Shown here in pieces: positions 20,801 to 29,633 of a stretch of DNA of 64,000 nucleotides. The position numbers and the translations under genes were made by a program. This DNA is from Luteibacter jiangsuensis (GTDB taxonomy: Bacteria; Pseudomonadota; Gammaproteobacteria; Xanthomonadales; Rhodanobacteraceae): the NCBI RefSeq assembly GCF_011742555.1, contig NZ_JAAQQR010000003.1, positions 62,001-126,000 on the forward strand, in the 5' to 3' direction. Position 1 is the first letter of the stretch; every line of letters begins with the position of its first letter. The notes under the pieces were generated by a model. The model saw only the letters and a list, made by a program, of their open reading frames with translations. It was not told the origin of the DNA and made no database searches.

Positions 20801-21334
20801 ATCTGCGATCGCCTTGCCGGCATCCTCGCCCATCCGCTGGGCCTGCGCTCCCGCGTGGGTGCGGGCAGCTGCTTCAGCATCACCGTGCCGCGGGCGGAAG
20901 CGGTATCGCGCAAACTCGTTCCCGCCGTCGTCCGGCCGGGTGGCGAGCAATTGCCGCTGACCGTGCTGTGCCTGGACAACGACGAGGCGATTCTCGAAGG
21001 CATGTGTGCGCTGCTGGGGCGCTGGGGCGTGGACTGTCGCGTTGCGCTGGACGCCCATGCCGCGCTGGAGATCCTCACGGCCACGCACGTCGACCTGATT
21101 CTGGCGGACTACCATCTCGGCGATGGCATGGACGGCCTGGAGGCCCTGCATTTCATCGGCAGCAAACTGGCACGCGTGCCGCCGGCGGCCATGGTCACGG
21201 CCGACGGTAGCACCGAGCTGAAGCAGCGTGCCCGCTCGCTCGGCTATCCCCTGCTACACAAGCCGATACGCCCGGCGGCGCTGAGGGCCCTGCTGGTGGC
21301 GTTGGTGAAGCGCACGGGAACGCACGCGGCCTGA
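17852..21334 (+). CDS. crbS: Transporter-linked hybrid sensor kinase, CrbS-like
   Basis: The 1160-residue protein begins with about 13 membrane helices of the sodium:solute symporter (SLC5/PutP) family. A linker of about 100 residues in the STAC-like position follows, then a PAS domain (about 640-740), a coiled coil, and a HisKA domain with AAASHDLLQPLNAARLF (phospho-His about 805). The HATPase domain has NFLSNALRY and GEKGLGLGLSICDR, and the C-terminal receiver has phospho-Asp about 1086 in LADYHLGDGMDG. GTG start with GGGGGAG upstream. CrbS/CbrA-type kinases with this layout control acs with CrbR. Here crbR and acs lie immediately convergent, which strongly supports the call. Confidence 0.88.
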   Translation: MIAGWLLLLVSLLYVGLLFGIAWLGDRRPLYPRQPKLRPLVYSLALAVYCSSWTFYGAVGTAAVSGLSYLPIYLGPLLLFVLGFGLFERLVLVARERNITSIADFIAARFGKSHGLAALVAVIAVVAVIPYIALQFKAVAMSFTVLGAGNSAWWFGDTALWCAALLAVFAILFGTRNIDATEHHHGMMLAVAAESLVKLLAFVAIGVYAYMHGPGFVETLRAPMLQLDKGNMPPGFVAQTLLAFCAMFCLPRQFQIGVVECEDPRDLNRARWFFPIYMILISVAVLPIVSAGLGLPQVTQGHVDAWVLNLPIALGDSGVALLAFVGGFSAATGMVIVAAVALATMISNDLVMPALLRVKRFDLERRGDLSHVVLLVRRVAIVVLAALAYVYYRIIADAENLAATGLLSFAAVAQFAPAIVSALYWRGASRVGVYVGLLAGFTVWAYTLLLPAMTRAGWLHSAWMDEGPFGMSWLKPTELFHLTGWESVTHGTFWSLLFNVAFLVFISLRFRPSVAERLHAALFVDPFVRSATGAGDWRGRVTVRDLGTIAGRIVGDRVTMRAFNEYGQRHGVTLSPTDSADRPLIQFTERLLASAVGAASARRILMGALSGTGLDIAEAMALMDEASQELRFNRELLSTTLENVSQGISVVDGEMRLVAWNRRYLELFGYPDGMVYVGLPVADLIRWNAEHGECGPGEVDEHVAKRIRYMRAGSPHVFQRVRPDGTVIEMRGRALPGGGFVTTFTDVTAYKSVEQALIDANETLEQRVEDRTAELSEALNATAIARREAEAANASKTRFLAAASHDLLQPLNAARLFTSALRQHPGLDGEVAQLAERIDASFRAAEDLLDALLDVSRLDAGSYRPEVAPFALADLFDSLRQQFAVVAEQRGLTLRVAPTSLAVRSDAQLLRRIVANFLSNALRYTRSGGVLLGVRRNGNNVRIEVWDSGPGIADEQQARIFGEFQRLERPSPWGEKGLGLGLSICDRLAGILAHPLGLRSRVGAGSCFSITVPRAEAVSRKLVPAVVRPGGEQLPLTVLCLDNDEAILEGMCALLGRWGVDCRVALDAHAALEILTATHVDLILADYHLGDGMDGLEALHFIGSKLARVPPAAMVTADGSTELKQRARSLGYPLLHKPIRPAALRALLVALVKRTGTHAA

Positions 21335-21337
21335 CCT

Positions 21338-22003
21338 TCAGCCTTCCTGCGACACCCCGGGGAACGCTTCCTTCTCCACATCCAGGTGGCTGGCAGCCAG
21401 CGCGACCTGTGTGCGGTTGGACACGCCGAGCTTTCGCATGATCGCGGTCATGTGCGCCTTCACCGTGGCCTCCGAGACACCGAGGTCGAAGGCGATCTGC
21501 TTGTTGAGCAGGCCCTCGGCGATCATGTTCAGGACCCGGAACTGCTGCGGCGTGAGCGAGGCGACGCGCGCGGCCACATCGGCCTCGTCGGCCTTCAGCT
21601 CCACGCTGCCGCCAACGAGCTGATGCGGCAGCCACACATCGCCGTCGAGCACTGCGCGCACCGCTTCCACGATCTGTTCCACCGCGGCCGACTTCGGAAT
21701 ATAGGCCGACGCACCGTGTGCGAGCGCGCGTCTCGCGATCTGCCCTTCCTCATGTCCTGACACCACGATCGTCGGCAGCCCCGGAAACTGCCCGCGGATA
21801 TGTGCGAGCGCGGAATAACCCCGCGCTCCCGGCATATGGAGATCCATCAAGAGCAGATCCGCATCCGGCAACGACTCGATCAGCGCGAACAACGCAGGCA
21901 CGTTGTCGGCCGTGTGCACCGTGGCGCCCGGCACCGCCGCCAGCACCGCGCGCTGGAGCGCATCGCGGAACAGGGGATGGTCGTCGGCAATCAAAACGTG
22001 CAT
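21338..22003 (-). CDS. crbR: LuxR-family response regulator, CrbR/ErdR-like
   Basis: The 221-residue NarL/LuxR-type regulator has receiver acidic pocket ADDHP, phospho-Asp 54 in LLLMDLHMPG, and a C-terminal LuxR helix-turn-helix (LTPQQFRVLNMIAEGLLNKQIAFDLGVSEATVKAHM). It is read from the acs promoter direction, 16 bases downstream of acs, and converges with the kinase gene (3 bases between stops). In Vibrio and Pseudomonas the orthologous pair activates acs, so an acs-crbR operon would give positive feedback (inference). Confidence 0.86.
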   Translation of the reverse strand: MHVLIADDHPLFRDALQRAVLAAVPGATVHTADNVPALFALIESLPDADLLLMDLHMPGARGYSALAHIRGQFPGLPTIVVSGHEEGQIARRALAHGASAYIPKSAAVEQIVEAVRAVLDGDVWLPHQLVGGSVELKADEADVAARVASLTPQQFRVLNMIAEGLLNKQIAFDLGVSEATVKAHMTAIMRKLGVSNRTQVALAASHLDVEKEAFPGVSQEG

Positions 22004-22019
22004 GGAGTAGACCCGCTTC

Positions 22020-23960
22020 CTACTTAATCAACCGCTCTTCCACGAGGTTCTTCACCACACCGGGATCGGCCAGCGTGGAGACGTCGCCGAGCTGGTCGGG
22101 CTGGTTCTCCGCGATCTTGCGCAGGATGCGGCGCATGATCTTGCCCGAACGTGTCTTGGGAAGGCTCGGCGCCCATTGCAGGTAATCCGGCGCCGCGATG
22201 GGGCCGATCTCCTTTCGCACACCGGCGATCAGTTCCTTCGACAGCGCTTCGCTGCCGGTTTCGCCGGCCACCAGGGTCACGAAGGCGTAGATGCCCTGTC
22301 CCTTGATATCGTGCGGGCAGCCGACCACGGCCGCTTCCGCCACCTTGGGATGCGCCACCAGCGCGCTCTCCACTTCCGCCGTGCCGATGCGATGGCCGGA
22401 CACGTTGATCACGTCGTCGACGCGTCCCGTGATCCAGTAATAGCCATCCGCATCGCGGCGCGCGCCGTCGCCGGTGAAGTAGTTGCCGGGATAGGTCTTG
22501 AAGTAGGTATCGACGAAGCGCTGGTGGTCTCCGTACACCGTGCGCATCTGGCCGGGCCAGGAATCGGTGATGACGAGGTTGCCGCTGCATTCGCCTTCCT
22601 GCGGCTTGCCGTCGGTATCCACGATGGCGGGCTTCACGCCGAAGAACGGGAAGGTGGCGGAGCCGGGTTTGAGACCAATGGCACCGGGCAACGGCGTGAT
22701 CATGAAGCCGCCGGTTTCGGTCTGCCACCAGGTGTCCACCACAGGGCAGCGCTCGTCGCCCACCACACGGTAGTACCAGTTCCAGGCTTCCGGATTGATC
22801 GGCTCGCCCACCGTGCCCAGCACGCGCAGGGTCTTGCGCGAGGTTTTCCTTACCGGTTCCTCGCCCTCGCGCATCAGTGCGCGGATGGCAGTCGGTGCCG
22901 TATAGAAAAGCGTGACCTTGTGCTTGTCCACCACCTGCCAGAAGCGGCTGTAGTCGGGATAGTTGGGCACGCCGTCGAACATCACCACCGTGGAACCGTT
23001 CGCCAGCGGGCCGTAGACCACGTAGCTGTGGCCGGTGACCCAGCCGACATCCGCCGTGCACCAGTAGATGTCGTCTTCGCGCAGGTCGAAGGCCAGTTCA
23101 TGGGTGAGGCTGGTATAAACGAGGTAACCGCCGCTGGTGTGCAGCACACCCTTGGGCTGGCCGGTGGAGCCGGAGGTGTACAGAGTGAACAGCGGATCTT
23201 CCGCGTTCATCGCCTCCGGTTCGCACACCGCGGACTGGCCTTCCATCAGCGTGTGGTACCAGCGATCGCGCGGCGACTGGAACTGCACGGCCCCGCCGGT
23301 ACGCCGCACCACTACCACCGTTTCCACGCTGTTCGTGCGCGGGCGGGTCAGGGATTCATCCACGTTCGCCTTCAGCGGAATCTTCTTGCCGCCGCGGCAA
23401 CCTTCGTCGGCGGTGACGATGAGCTTGGCGCCGGAATCCGCGATGCGGCTGGCGAGGGAATCCGGCGAGAAACCGCCGAACACCACGGAGTGCACCGCGC
23501 CAATGCGCGCGCAGGCGAGCATGGCCACGGCCGCTTCGGGAATCATCGGCAGGTAGATCACCACGCGATCGCCCTTGGCGATGCCAAGGTTCTTCAGCGT
23601 GTTCGCAAACTTGCACACCTCGGCATGCAGCTCGCGATAGGTGAGGCTGCGCGTCTCGCCGGGGTCGTCGCCTTCGAAAATGATGGCCGTCTTGTCGCCG
23701 CGCTTTGCCAGGTGGCGGTCGAGGCAATTCGCCGACACATTGAGCTGGCCGTCCTCGAACCAGCGGATGTACAGGTCGGCCGGGTCGAACGAGACGTTCT
23801 TGATCTTCGTGGGCGGCACGATCCAGTCCAGGCGCGCGCTCATGTCCTTCCAGAAACCCTCGGGATCCTGGACGGACCGGGCGTACATGCGTTCGTAGTC
23901 GTCCTTGCGTATGCGCGCAGTGGCGGCGAAGGCGGGATCGACCGGGTGAAAATCGGACAT
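22020..23960 (-). CDS. acs: Acetyl-coenzyme A synthetase
   Basis: The 646-residue cytoplasmic enzyme makes acetyl-CoA from acetate, ATP and CoA through acetyl-AMP. AMP-binding motifs are [15 protein letters not shown], the WWQTETG block and [20 protein letters not shown]. The C-terminal domain has [15 protein letters not shown] and the catalytic, acetylatable lysine in TRSGKIMRR (residue 607). Length matches bacterial Acs. It is divergent from the porin gene across 158 bases, which should hold the CrbR-dependent promoter. Confidence 0.97.
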   Translation of the reverse strand: MSDFHPVDPAFAATARIRKDDYERMYARSVQDPEGFWKDMSARLDWIVPPTKIKNVSFDPADLYIRWFEDGQLNVSANCLDRHLAKRGDKTAIIFEGDDPGETRSLTYRELHAEVCKFANTLKNLGIAKGDRVVIYLPMIPEAAVAMLACARIGAVHSVVFGGFSPDSLASRIADSGAKLIVTADEGCRGGKKIPLKANVDESLTRPRTNSVETVVVVRRTGGAVQFQSPRDRWYHTLMEGQSAVCEPEAMNAEDPLFTLYTSGSTGQPKGVLHTSGGYLVYTSLTHELAFDLREDDIYWCTADVGWVTGHSYVVYGPLANGSTVVMFDGVPNYPDYSRFWQVVDKHKVTLFYTAPTAIRALMREGEEPVRKTSRKTLRVLGTVGEPINPEAWNWYYRVVGDERCPVVDTWWQTETGGFMITPLPGAIGLKPGSATFPFFGVKPAIVDTDGKPQEGECSGNLVITDSWPGQMRTVYGDHQRFVDTYFKTYPGNYFTGDGARRDADGYYWITGRVDDVINVSGHRIGTAEVESALVAHPKVAEAAVVGCPHDIKGQGIYAFVTLVAGETGSEALSKELIAGVRKEIGPIAAPDYLQWAPSLPKTRSGKIMRRILRKIAENQPDQLGDVSTLADPGVVKNLVEERLIK

Positions 23961-24118
23961 GCTGGCTCCAGGGCTGTGCTATGGCATGAAGTTTAGCGTC
24001 GCGGCGCAGCATTAAGGTGCGGAGCCGCTACGACTTTGGTCGAGGTTCGACCTTTGGCGAATGGCAGGGCCAACGGGTGTGTCACATGCTCGGCCTGCCA
24101 ATGGTTGGGGAGACCATG

Positions 24119-25588
24119 ATGAAAACCACTCGCTCCGGTGGCCGGAAGGCCATCGCCCTCAGCGTCGCCTGTGCCCTGATGCTGCCCATGGCGGCCATGC
24201 CGGACCAGGCCCATGCCCAGTCGAGGGCGAAAAAAACAACGCGCGAAGCGCAGCTCGAGTCCCGTGTGAGCCAGCTCGAGCAGCAACTGGCCGAGCTGAA
24301 GGCAATGATCCAGGAGCAGAAGACGGCCACGAGCCAGGCCACCGCAACCGCCCAGGCGGCGCAGAGCCAGGCACAGCAGACCGACGAAAAGGTGGCCAAG
24401 GTCGAGAAGACCGTGGCGGCCGTTCCGGCGAAACCCACCTTCACCTCGGCGCCCGGTGTCTCCGTCGCACTGCACGGCTTCATCAACGCCAACGCGTTCA
24501 GTCAGAGCAAGGCCTTTACCTACGGCAACGGCGCCAACGCGGAATATCCGATTCCGGGGCAGGGCGGACGCGTGAACGATTCGCTGAGCGGTGTGGACAT
24601 ACGAAACACCCGCTTCTGGCTCGACTTCACCGGGGCCAAGTTCAATGAGAACTGGGCCGGCAGCGGCCGCATCGAGATGGACTTCTTCGGCGGTTTCAAC
24701 GGCACCGGCCCGTATAGCCAGCAGCAACCCACGCCGCGACTGCGCCAGGCGTACATGGACCTCGCCAACGCATCAACGGGCACCACGTTCCGCATCGGCC
24801 AGATGTGGGATCTCATGTTCCCGCTCGAATATGTGCCGCAGTCCCTGTCGCACATCGCCTTCCCGCTGGGCTATGGCACCGGCATGATCGGCTGGCGCTA
24901 TCCCGGCATCATGGTGATGCAGGAACTCAACCACGGGTCGGAAGGCGTGAAGTGGCGCTTCGACCTGGGCGTGTTCGAGGGCAGCTGGAACGGCCCGGGC
25001 CTCACGACCAACTACCTCACCGCGGGCAATGCGGGCTTCAAGCCCCAGGTGGAGGCACGCATCACCGCCAAGGGCAGCAATTGGCAGGTATTCGGTTCCA
25101 CGCACTACAGCAAGCTGGACCTCCACGGCGTGGACGGCCAGACCGTCACGCCGATCAAGAGCAACATCAAGAGCACGGCGTATGAAGTGGGCGGCATGTG
25201 GATGCCCGGCAACTTCATCGTGAAGGGCGCCGTCTATACCGGCACCGCCATTGCGCAGATTTTCGGCGACCTTTCCCAGTTCGGCGACATCAAGGACAAG
25301 GGCGGCTTCCTCCAGGTGGGTTACAAGTTCACCCCGAACTGGAGCCTCTACGGCACGCTGGCCGCCAGCAAGCCGAACGAGAACGACGTGCTGCGCTGGC
25401 GCGCCGCGAATGCTCCCGGCCTGCTGAAGAACCGCCAGCAGGCCCTCAGCCTGCAGTACACGGCAGGCGCTTACGACTTCAGCGTCGAGTGGCTGCACTC
25501 CAACCTCAACTCGACGACGGCCAATGGCCTCGGCCGGCAGAAGACGTCGGCCAACGAAGTCACCCTCAACGGCAATTACCGGTTCTGA
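24119..25588 (+). CDS. DcaP-like trimeric outer-membrane porin
   Basis: The 489-residue protein has a signal peptide (ALSVACALMLPMAAMPDQAHA). An N-terminal coiled coil (LESRVSQLEQQLAELKAMIQ) and an Ala/Gln-rich linker come before a beta-barrel with alternating hydrophobic strands ending in LNGNYRF, the terminal aromatic residue needed for outer-membrane insertion. This plan matches DcaP-type diffusion porins for small carboxylates. Two Met codons in a row are possible starts; 24119 has better spacing from TTGGGGAGA. It is 12 bases upstream of an MFS carrier and divergent from acs, so it probably admits a carboxylic acid (inference). Confidence 0.8.
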   Translation: MKTTRSGGRKAIALSVACALMLPMAAMPDQAHAQSRAKKTTREAQLESRVSQLEQQLAELKAMIQEQKTATSQATATAQAAQSQAQQTDEKVAKVEKTVAAVPAKPTFTSAPGVSVALHGFINANAFSQSKAFTYGNGANAEYPIPGQGGRVNDSLSGVDIRNTRFWLDFTGAKFNENWAGSGRIEMDFFGGFNGTGPYSQQQPTPRLRQAYMDLANASTGTTFRIGQMWDLMFPLEYVPQSLSHIAFPLGYGTGMIGWRYPGIMVMQELNHGSEGVKWRFDLGVFEGSWNGPGLTTNYLTAGNAGFKPQVEARITAKGSNWQVFGSTHYSKLDLHGVDGQTVTPIKSNIKSTAYEVGGMWMPGNFIVKGAVYTGTAIAQIFGDLSQFGDIKDKGGFLQVGYKFTPNWSLYGTLAASKPNENDVLRWRAANAPGLLKNRQQALSLQYTAGAYDFSVEWLHSNLNSTTANGLGRQKTSANEVTLNGNYRF

Positions 25589-25600
25589 TCGGAGATCCAC

Positions 25601-27265
25601 ATGGCAACTACGGCAGGCGGCCTTCGCGCCGACGGCACCATCGGCAGCAGCCACAAGCGGGTGATCTTCGCATCCAGCCTGGGCACGGTATTCGAGTGGT
25701 ACGACTTCTATCTCTATGGCTCGCTGGCCGCGATCATCGGCAAGCAGTTCTTCACCGGCCTCAATGAAACGAGCCAATTCATCTTCGCCCTCCTCGCGTT
25801 CGCCGCCGGCTTCTTCGTGCGGCCGTTCGGCGCGATCGTGTTCGGTCGCGTGGGCGACCTCATCGGACGCAAGTACACCTTCCTCGTCACGATCGTGATC
25901 ATGGGTACGTCCACGTTCCTCGTCGGCGTGCTGCCTGGCTACTCCACCATCGGCGTGGCGGCGCCCGTGCTGCTGATCCTGCTGCGATTGCTGCAGGGTC
26001 TGGCACTGGGCGGAGAATACGGCGGTGCCGCTACCTATGTGGCGGAACATGCGCCCATGGGCAAGCGCGGTCTGTACACCAGCTTCATCCAGATCACCGC
26101 TACCTTCGGCCTCTTCCTCTCGCTGCTGGTGATCCTCGGCACGCGCATGGGCATGGGTACCGAGGCGTTCGAGGCCTGGGGCTGGCGCATTCCGTTCCTG
26201 ATCTCGTCGGTGCTTGTGGGCGTTTCGGTCTACATCCGCATGCAGTTGCAGGAGTCGCCGGTCTTCCAGCAGATGAAGGCGGAAGGCAAGCACTCGAAGG
26301 CGCCGCTCACGGAGGCCTTCGGCCGCTGGCCGAACCTGAAGCTGGTGATCCTCGCGTTGCTGGGTGCCACTGCAGGCCAGGCCGTGGTCTGGTACACGGG
26401 CCAGTTCTACGCGCTCTACTTCCTCACCCAGAGCCTGAAGATCGACGGCACCACGGCGAACCTGCTGATCGCCGCCGCCTTGCTCTTCGCCACGCCGTTC
26501 TTCGTGTTCTTCGGCTGGCTGTCGGACAAGATCGGCCGCAAGACGGTGGTGCTCGCAGGCTGCCTGATCGCCGCACTCACCATGTTCCCGATCTTCAAGG
26601 GCCTCACCCACTTCGGTAACCCGGCCGTGGAAGCCGCGGCCGCCTCGGCCCCGGTGGTCGTCACCGCCGATCCGAACGCCTGTACCTTCCAGTTCGACCC
26701 CGTGGGCAAGAAGACTTTCACCAGTTCCTGCGACGTGGCCAAGAGCGTGCTGGCGAAGAAGGGCATCCCGTACTCCAATGCGCCGGCGCCGGCCGGCACG
26801 CTGGCCACGGTGAAGATCGGCGATGAAGTCATCGAGTCGTTCGAAGGCGGCCAGCTGGACAAAGCGGCGTTCGCCGCGCAGAGCAAGGAGTTCACGGCAA
26901 AGATCGGTGCCCAGGTGAAGGCGGCGGGTTATCCCGAAAGAGCCGACCCGGCCGCGATGAACAAGCCGATGCTCGTGGTGCTGCTTTTCCTGCTGGTGCT
27001 CTACGTCACGATGGTTTACGGCCCGATCGCCGCGTGGCTGGTGGAGATGTTCCCCACCCGTATCCGCTACACCTCGATGAGCCTTCCGTACCACATCGGC
27101 AACGGCTGGTTCGGCGGTTTCGTGCCCACCATCGGCTTCATGCTCGTAGCCTGGAAGGGCGATATCTACTACGGCCTGTGGTACCCGGTGATCGTCGCGC
27201 TCATGACCGTCGTCATCGGCCTGTTCTTCGTGCGCGAGACGAAGGATCTTCCGCTGGAGCACTGA
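25601..27265 (+). CDS. MHS-family MFS carboxylate/proton symporter
   Basis: The 554-residue carrier is of the metabolite:H+ symporter family. It begins with the family signature SLGTVFEWYDFYLYGSLAA, has the loop motif GRVGDLIGRKYTF and LALGGEYGGAATYVAEHAP, and a second copy of the loop motif FFGWLSDKIGRKTVV. The family average is about 430-450 residues. The excess is a soluble insert of about 115 residues (about 336-451) with two cysteines, between helices in the C-terminal half. It is probably co-transcribed with the porin. The acs/crbSR neighbourhood suggests acetate, pyruvate or a related acid, which is inference. Confidence 0.85.
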   Translation: MATTAGGLRADGTIGSSHKRVIFASSLGTVFEWYDFYLYGSLAAIIGKQFFTGLNETSQFIFALLAFAAGFFVRPFGAIVFGRVGDLIGRKYTFLVTIVIMGTSTFLVGVLPGYSTIGVAAPVLLILLRLLQGLALGGEYGGAATYVAEHAPMGKRGLYTSFIQITATFGLFLSLLVILGTRMGMGTEAFEAWGWRIPFLISSVLVGVSVYIRMQLQESPVFQQMKAEGKHSKAPLTEAFGRWPNLKLVILALLGATAGQAVVWYTGQFYALYFLTQSLKIDGTTANLLIAAALLFATPFFVFFGWLSDKIGRKTVVLAGCLIAALTMFPIFKGLTHFGNPAVEAAAASAPVVVTADPNACTFQFDPVGKKTFTSSCDVAKSVLAKKGIPYSNAPAPAGTLATVKIGDEVIESFEGGQLDKAAFAAQSKEFTAKIGAQVKAAGYPERADPAAMNKPMLVVLLFLLVLYVTMVYGPIAAWLVEMFPTRIRYTSMSLPYHIGNGWFGGFVPTIGFMLVAWKGDIYYGLWYPVIVALMTVVIGLFFVRETKDLPLEH

Positions 27266-27276
27266 GCCTCGATAGC

Positions 27277-27299
27277 CGGCGGCGCGGGAAGCGCCGCCG
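27277..27299. repeat. GC-rich hairpin after the MFS gene
   Basis: CGGCGGCGC / GCGCCGCCG, a 9-bp stem with loop GGGAA, lies 11 bases after the MFS stop. No T-run follows, so it is a possible mRNA-end hairpin rather than a textbook terminator. Confidence 0.45.
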
Positions 27300-27354
27300 A
27301 CTACGCCCCGAACCTTGTACGATCGCCCTTCCTTACCTGCAAGGATAGGCACGC

Positions 27355-27729
27355 GTGACGTTCGAAACGGTCGAGATAAAGGCATTTGTTCCCGCGCGGG
27401 ACTTCGATCTTTCCAAGGCGTTCTACACCGACCTCGGATTCGAGGTGGCGTTTTCCGACGATAGCCTGGCTTACATCAAGTCCGGCGAGTGCGCTTTCCT
27501 GCTACAGCGCCTCTACGTGAAGGAACACGCCGAGAACTTCATGATGCACATGCTGGTGACCGACGTGGACGCCTGGTGGCGTCGCGTGGAAGAGAGCGGA
27601 CTGGCAGCGAAATACGGCGTGCAGGCTTCTCCTCCGCAAGACCGGCCCTGGGCCATCCGCGATTTCACCATCAAGGATCCGACAGGGGTCCTCTGGCGCA
27701 TCGGCACCAACATCGATCGCAAGGGCTAG
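27355..27729 (+). CDS. VOC-family (glyoxalase/bleomycin-resistance fold) protein
   Basis: The 124-residue protein fits one vicinal-oxygen-chelate unit. The betaalphabetabetabeta pattern begins VEIKAFVPARDFDLSKAFYTDLGFEVAF, and the second module ends RDFTIKDPTGVLWRIGTN. Residues that could bind metal are few, so it may be an enzyme or a binding protein. GTG start at 27355 with AAGGA about ten bases upstream. It converges with the nuclease gene, with only 23 bases between stops. Substrate unknown. Confidence 0.75.
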   Translation: MTFETVEIKAFVPARDFDLSKAFYTDLGFEVAFSDDSLAYIKSGECAFLLQRLYVKEHAENFMMHMLVTDVDAWWRRVEESGLAAKYGVQASPPQDRPWAIRDFTIKDPTGVLWRIGTNIDRKG

Positions 27730-27752
27730 CGCCCGAGCCCGTCGTGCAGTCA

Positions 27753-28505
27753 CTACGGCAGCGGCAGGCTGATTGCATGCGACTTCATCGAGGCCGACAG
27801 GCTGGGAAACGGGTCGACGCCCGACATGGTGGTGATATCGCTCACCGACACCACCGTGCAGGCGTACTGCTGGAGGTTGGTGCAGAGGTACGCACCCGTG
27901 CCGACGCCCGGCTCGTAGATGGCCTTCCACGTATAGTCGGGCACCGCCACCTGGTCGGCACCGATGGTGGCGGTGGAACCTGGCTCGAACGCGGGTCCGG
28001 TCACCACGTAGACTTCGCCCTGGTCGGTCGCGACCGAGCGCACGTAGTTTTCGATACGCTCCCACTGCCCCGCGTTGAGCGAGTGGAACTGCGGCACCAC
28101 GTTGGCCATCGAGAAGGTTTCCTTCTCGTTCGACAGCGTCGAGGCATCGCCGGCGGGGGACATGTGGCCGCGGTCGTAGCCGCTGTTGGTGTAGTCGGAC
28201 GATTGTGAGCGGTCGGCGGTCGGGATGCCGGTTTCCGCGTGCCACGAGCCGGTACGGCCGATCGATTCCGCGCCCGCGATCTGCTTGCCAGTGAGATGTT
28301 CGGCCGAGTAGATCGGGCCCTTGGTGACGCCCGATGCCAACAGCACGTATTCGGTGTGGCATATCTCGGTGGTGCGCGCGGTCAACGACATATCGATGGC
28401 CGGCTCGGCGCCACCGGTAAACAGGTCAGGACATGCTGTACCCGCATAGCACGAGCCGGACACGACGAAGCACGCGACGAACAGCCAACCGCTCAGACGA
28501 TTCAT
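27753..28505 (-). CDS. Secreted DNA/RNA non-specific endonuclease
   Basis: The 250-residue NUC1-family (beta-beta-alpha-Me) nuclease has a signal peptide (LSGWLFVACFVVSGSCYA). The catalytic signature is YDRGHMSPAGD with the general-base His, and the metal-ligand Asn lies downstream (MANVVPQFHSLNAGQWERIE). It should be periplasmic or secreted and degrade extracellular nucleic acid. Several cysteines (TACPDLF, TEICHTE, YLCTN, QYACTV) suggest disulfides. No immunity gene is adjacent, which argues for a nutritional or matrix-degrading role rather than a toxin. Confidence 0.85.
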   Translation of the reverse strand: MNRLSGWLFVACFVVSGSCYAGTACPDLFTGGAEPAIDMSLTARTTEICHTEYVLLASGVTKGPIYSAEHLTGKQIAGAESIGRTGSWHAETGIPTADRSQSSDYTNSGYDRGHMSPAGDASTLSNEKETFSMANVVPQFHSLNAGQWERIENYVRSVATDQGEVYVVTGPAFEPGSTATIGADQVAVPDYTWKAIYEPGVGTGAYLCTNLQQYACTVVSVSDITTMSGVDPFPSLSASMKSHAISLPLP

Positions 28506-28770
28506 GTGGTTTTCTCCCCAGGGTGTCGTGCGGCGAGTGTAGGTGCGTCATGTTTCAGACCCGCGCGATTCATGCGCATGAACCTGCGGAATCGCTGGTT
28601 TTGTGACAAACGGCACGCCGACTGTTCTTTTGCCGGATCGGGGTATGGCGAAGCGATACTGTTGTGCATCGGCAGCCATGCCGATCCGTTTCAGCCGATT
28701 GAGAGGAGTGGTTTCCGCGGCATCTCAAGTAGCGACATGGGCCGCCGTTAACCTGAGCAGAGGGCGATAT

Positions 28771-29589
28771 ATGCAGATTCCCGTCGTGTATGTCCAAGGA
28801 TTCATCGGCCATCTCGACTTCGCGGAGTTGAGGGAGGGGCTCGATCCGAGCCGCACGTTGAGTCCCACGCTCCTGGGCTACGGCGCGCTGGCGGGCACGT
28901 TACCCACCGGGCTGGGCGACCAGGTGGCGCACCTCGACCGGACGTTGAAAGCCCATTTCGGTGATGAGCCCGTCGTTCTCGTGGGACATTCCGGCGGAGC
29001 GGCCATCTGCGTGGAGTTCGCCACCCAATTCCCGGAGCGTGTGGCGGCTTTCGTCAGCGCGGAAGGGAATCTGGCCCCCAGCGATGCCTTCCTGTCGTCC
29101 CGCCTGGCGCCGATGACCCGTACCCAGGTCGAGCAGTGGCTGGCAACCGCCCAGGCGGACCCGGCCGCCTTTTCTGCTCGCAAGCGCCTGGACCTGGACG
29201 ACGCGTTGCTGGATCGCCTGCGAGACTGGTTACACCACCAGCCCGCGGCAACCATTCATATCATGGCGCGCTCGCTCTTGATGGAGACGGTCAGCCCCAG
29301 ATACGCATCTCGCGTGGTCCAGGTCATGACCCACATCCCCACCTATCTGGTCCGCGGCGCCCGCTCGGAAGTAGCACTGGGCGCTCCGCCGCGACTTCGC
29401 ACATTGGCGGCCGGGACGTTTGCCATCCCGGATACCGGGCATTTGATGATTCTGGAGCAGCCCGGCGCAGTAGCGGCCATCGTGCGCACCATCCTCGAGA
29501 GCATCACGGCGGCCGGCGATAACTCCAGGCCGCCGCGATGGACAGAGCAGTCCATCGAACGCGCAGACTCGTCGGACGAGCTGAGCTGA
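28771..29589 (+). CDS. Alpha/beta hydrolase (first)
   Basis: The 272-residue serine hydrolase fold has nucleophile elbow VVLVGHSGGAAICVEFA (GHSGG), and a probable catalytic His near the end (IPDTGHLMILEQPG). The Asp is less certain, perhaps in the VRGARSE region. The start at 28771 (MQIPVVYVQGF) follows GAGCAGAGGG; the frame is open for 56 further codons upstream without homology. It has no signal peptide. Substrate unknown. It converges with another alpha/beta hydrolase. Confidence 0.72.
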   Translation: MQIPVVYVQGFIGHLDFAELREGLDPSRTLSPTLLGYGALAGTLPTGLGDQVAHLDRTLKAHFGDEPVVLVGHSGGAAICVEFATQFPERVAAFVSAEGNLAPSDAFLSSRLAPMTRTQVEQWLATAQADPAAFSARKRLDLDDALLDRLRDWLHHQPAATIHIMARSLLMETVSPRYASRVVQVMTHIPTYLVRGARSEVALGAPPRLRTLAAGTFAIPDTGHLMILEQPGAVAAIVRTILESITAAGDNSRPPRWTEQSIERADSSDELS

Positions 29590-29594
29590 GCAAA

Positions 29595-29626
29595 GGCCCC
29601 GAATGCCCGAAAGGGTCTCCGGGGCC
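29595..29626. terminator. Possible bidirectional terminator between hydrolase genes
   Basis: A 7-bp stem GGCCCCG / CGGGGCC encloses an inner CCCGAAAGGG hairpin between convergent stop codons. Only a short T-run follows on the minus strand, so the assignment is tentative. Confidence 0.4.
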
Positions 29627-29633
29627 GGTTACA

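Noticed and set aside
24773-27385. 870-codon minus-strand frame across the porin and MFS genes
   Set aside because: It is a GC-driven shadow of two well-supported genes, and the translation has no recognisable domain.
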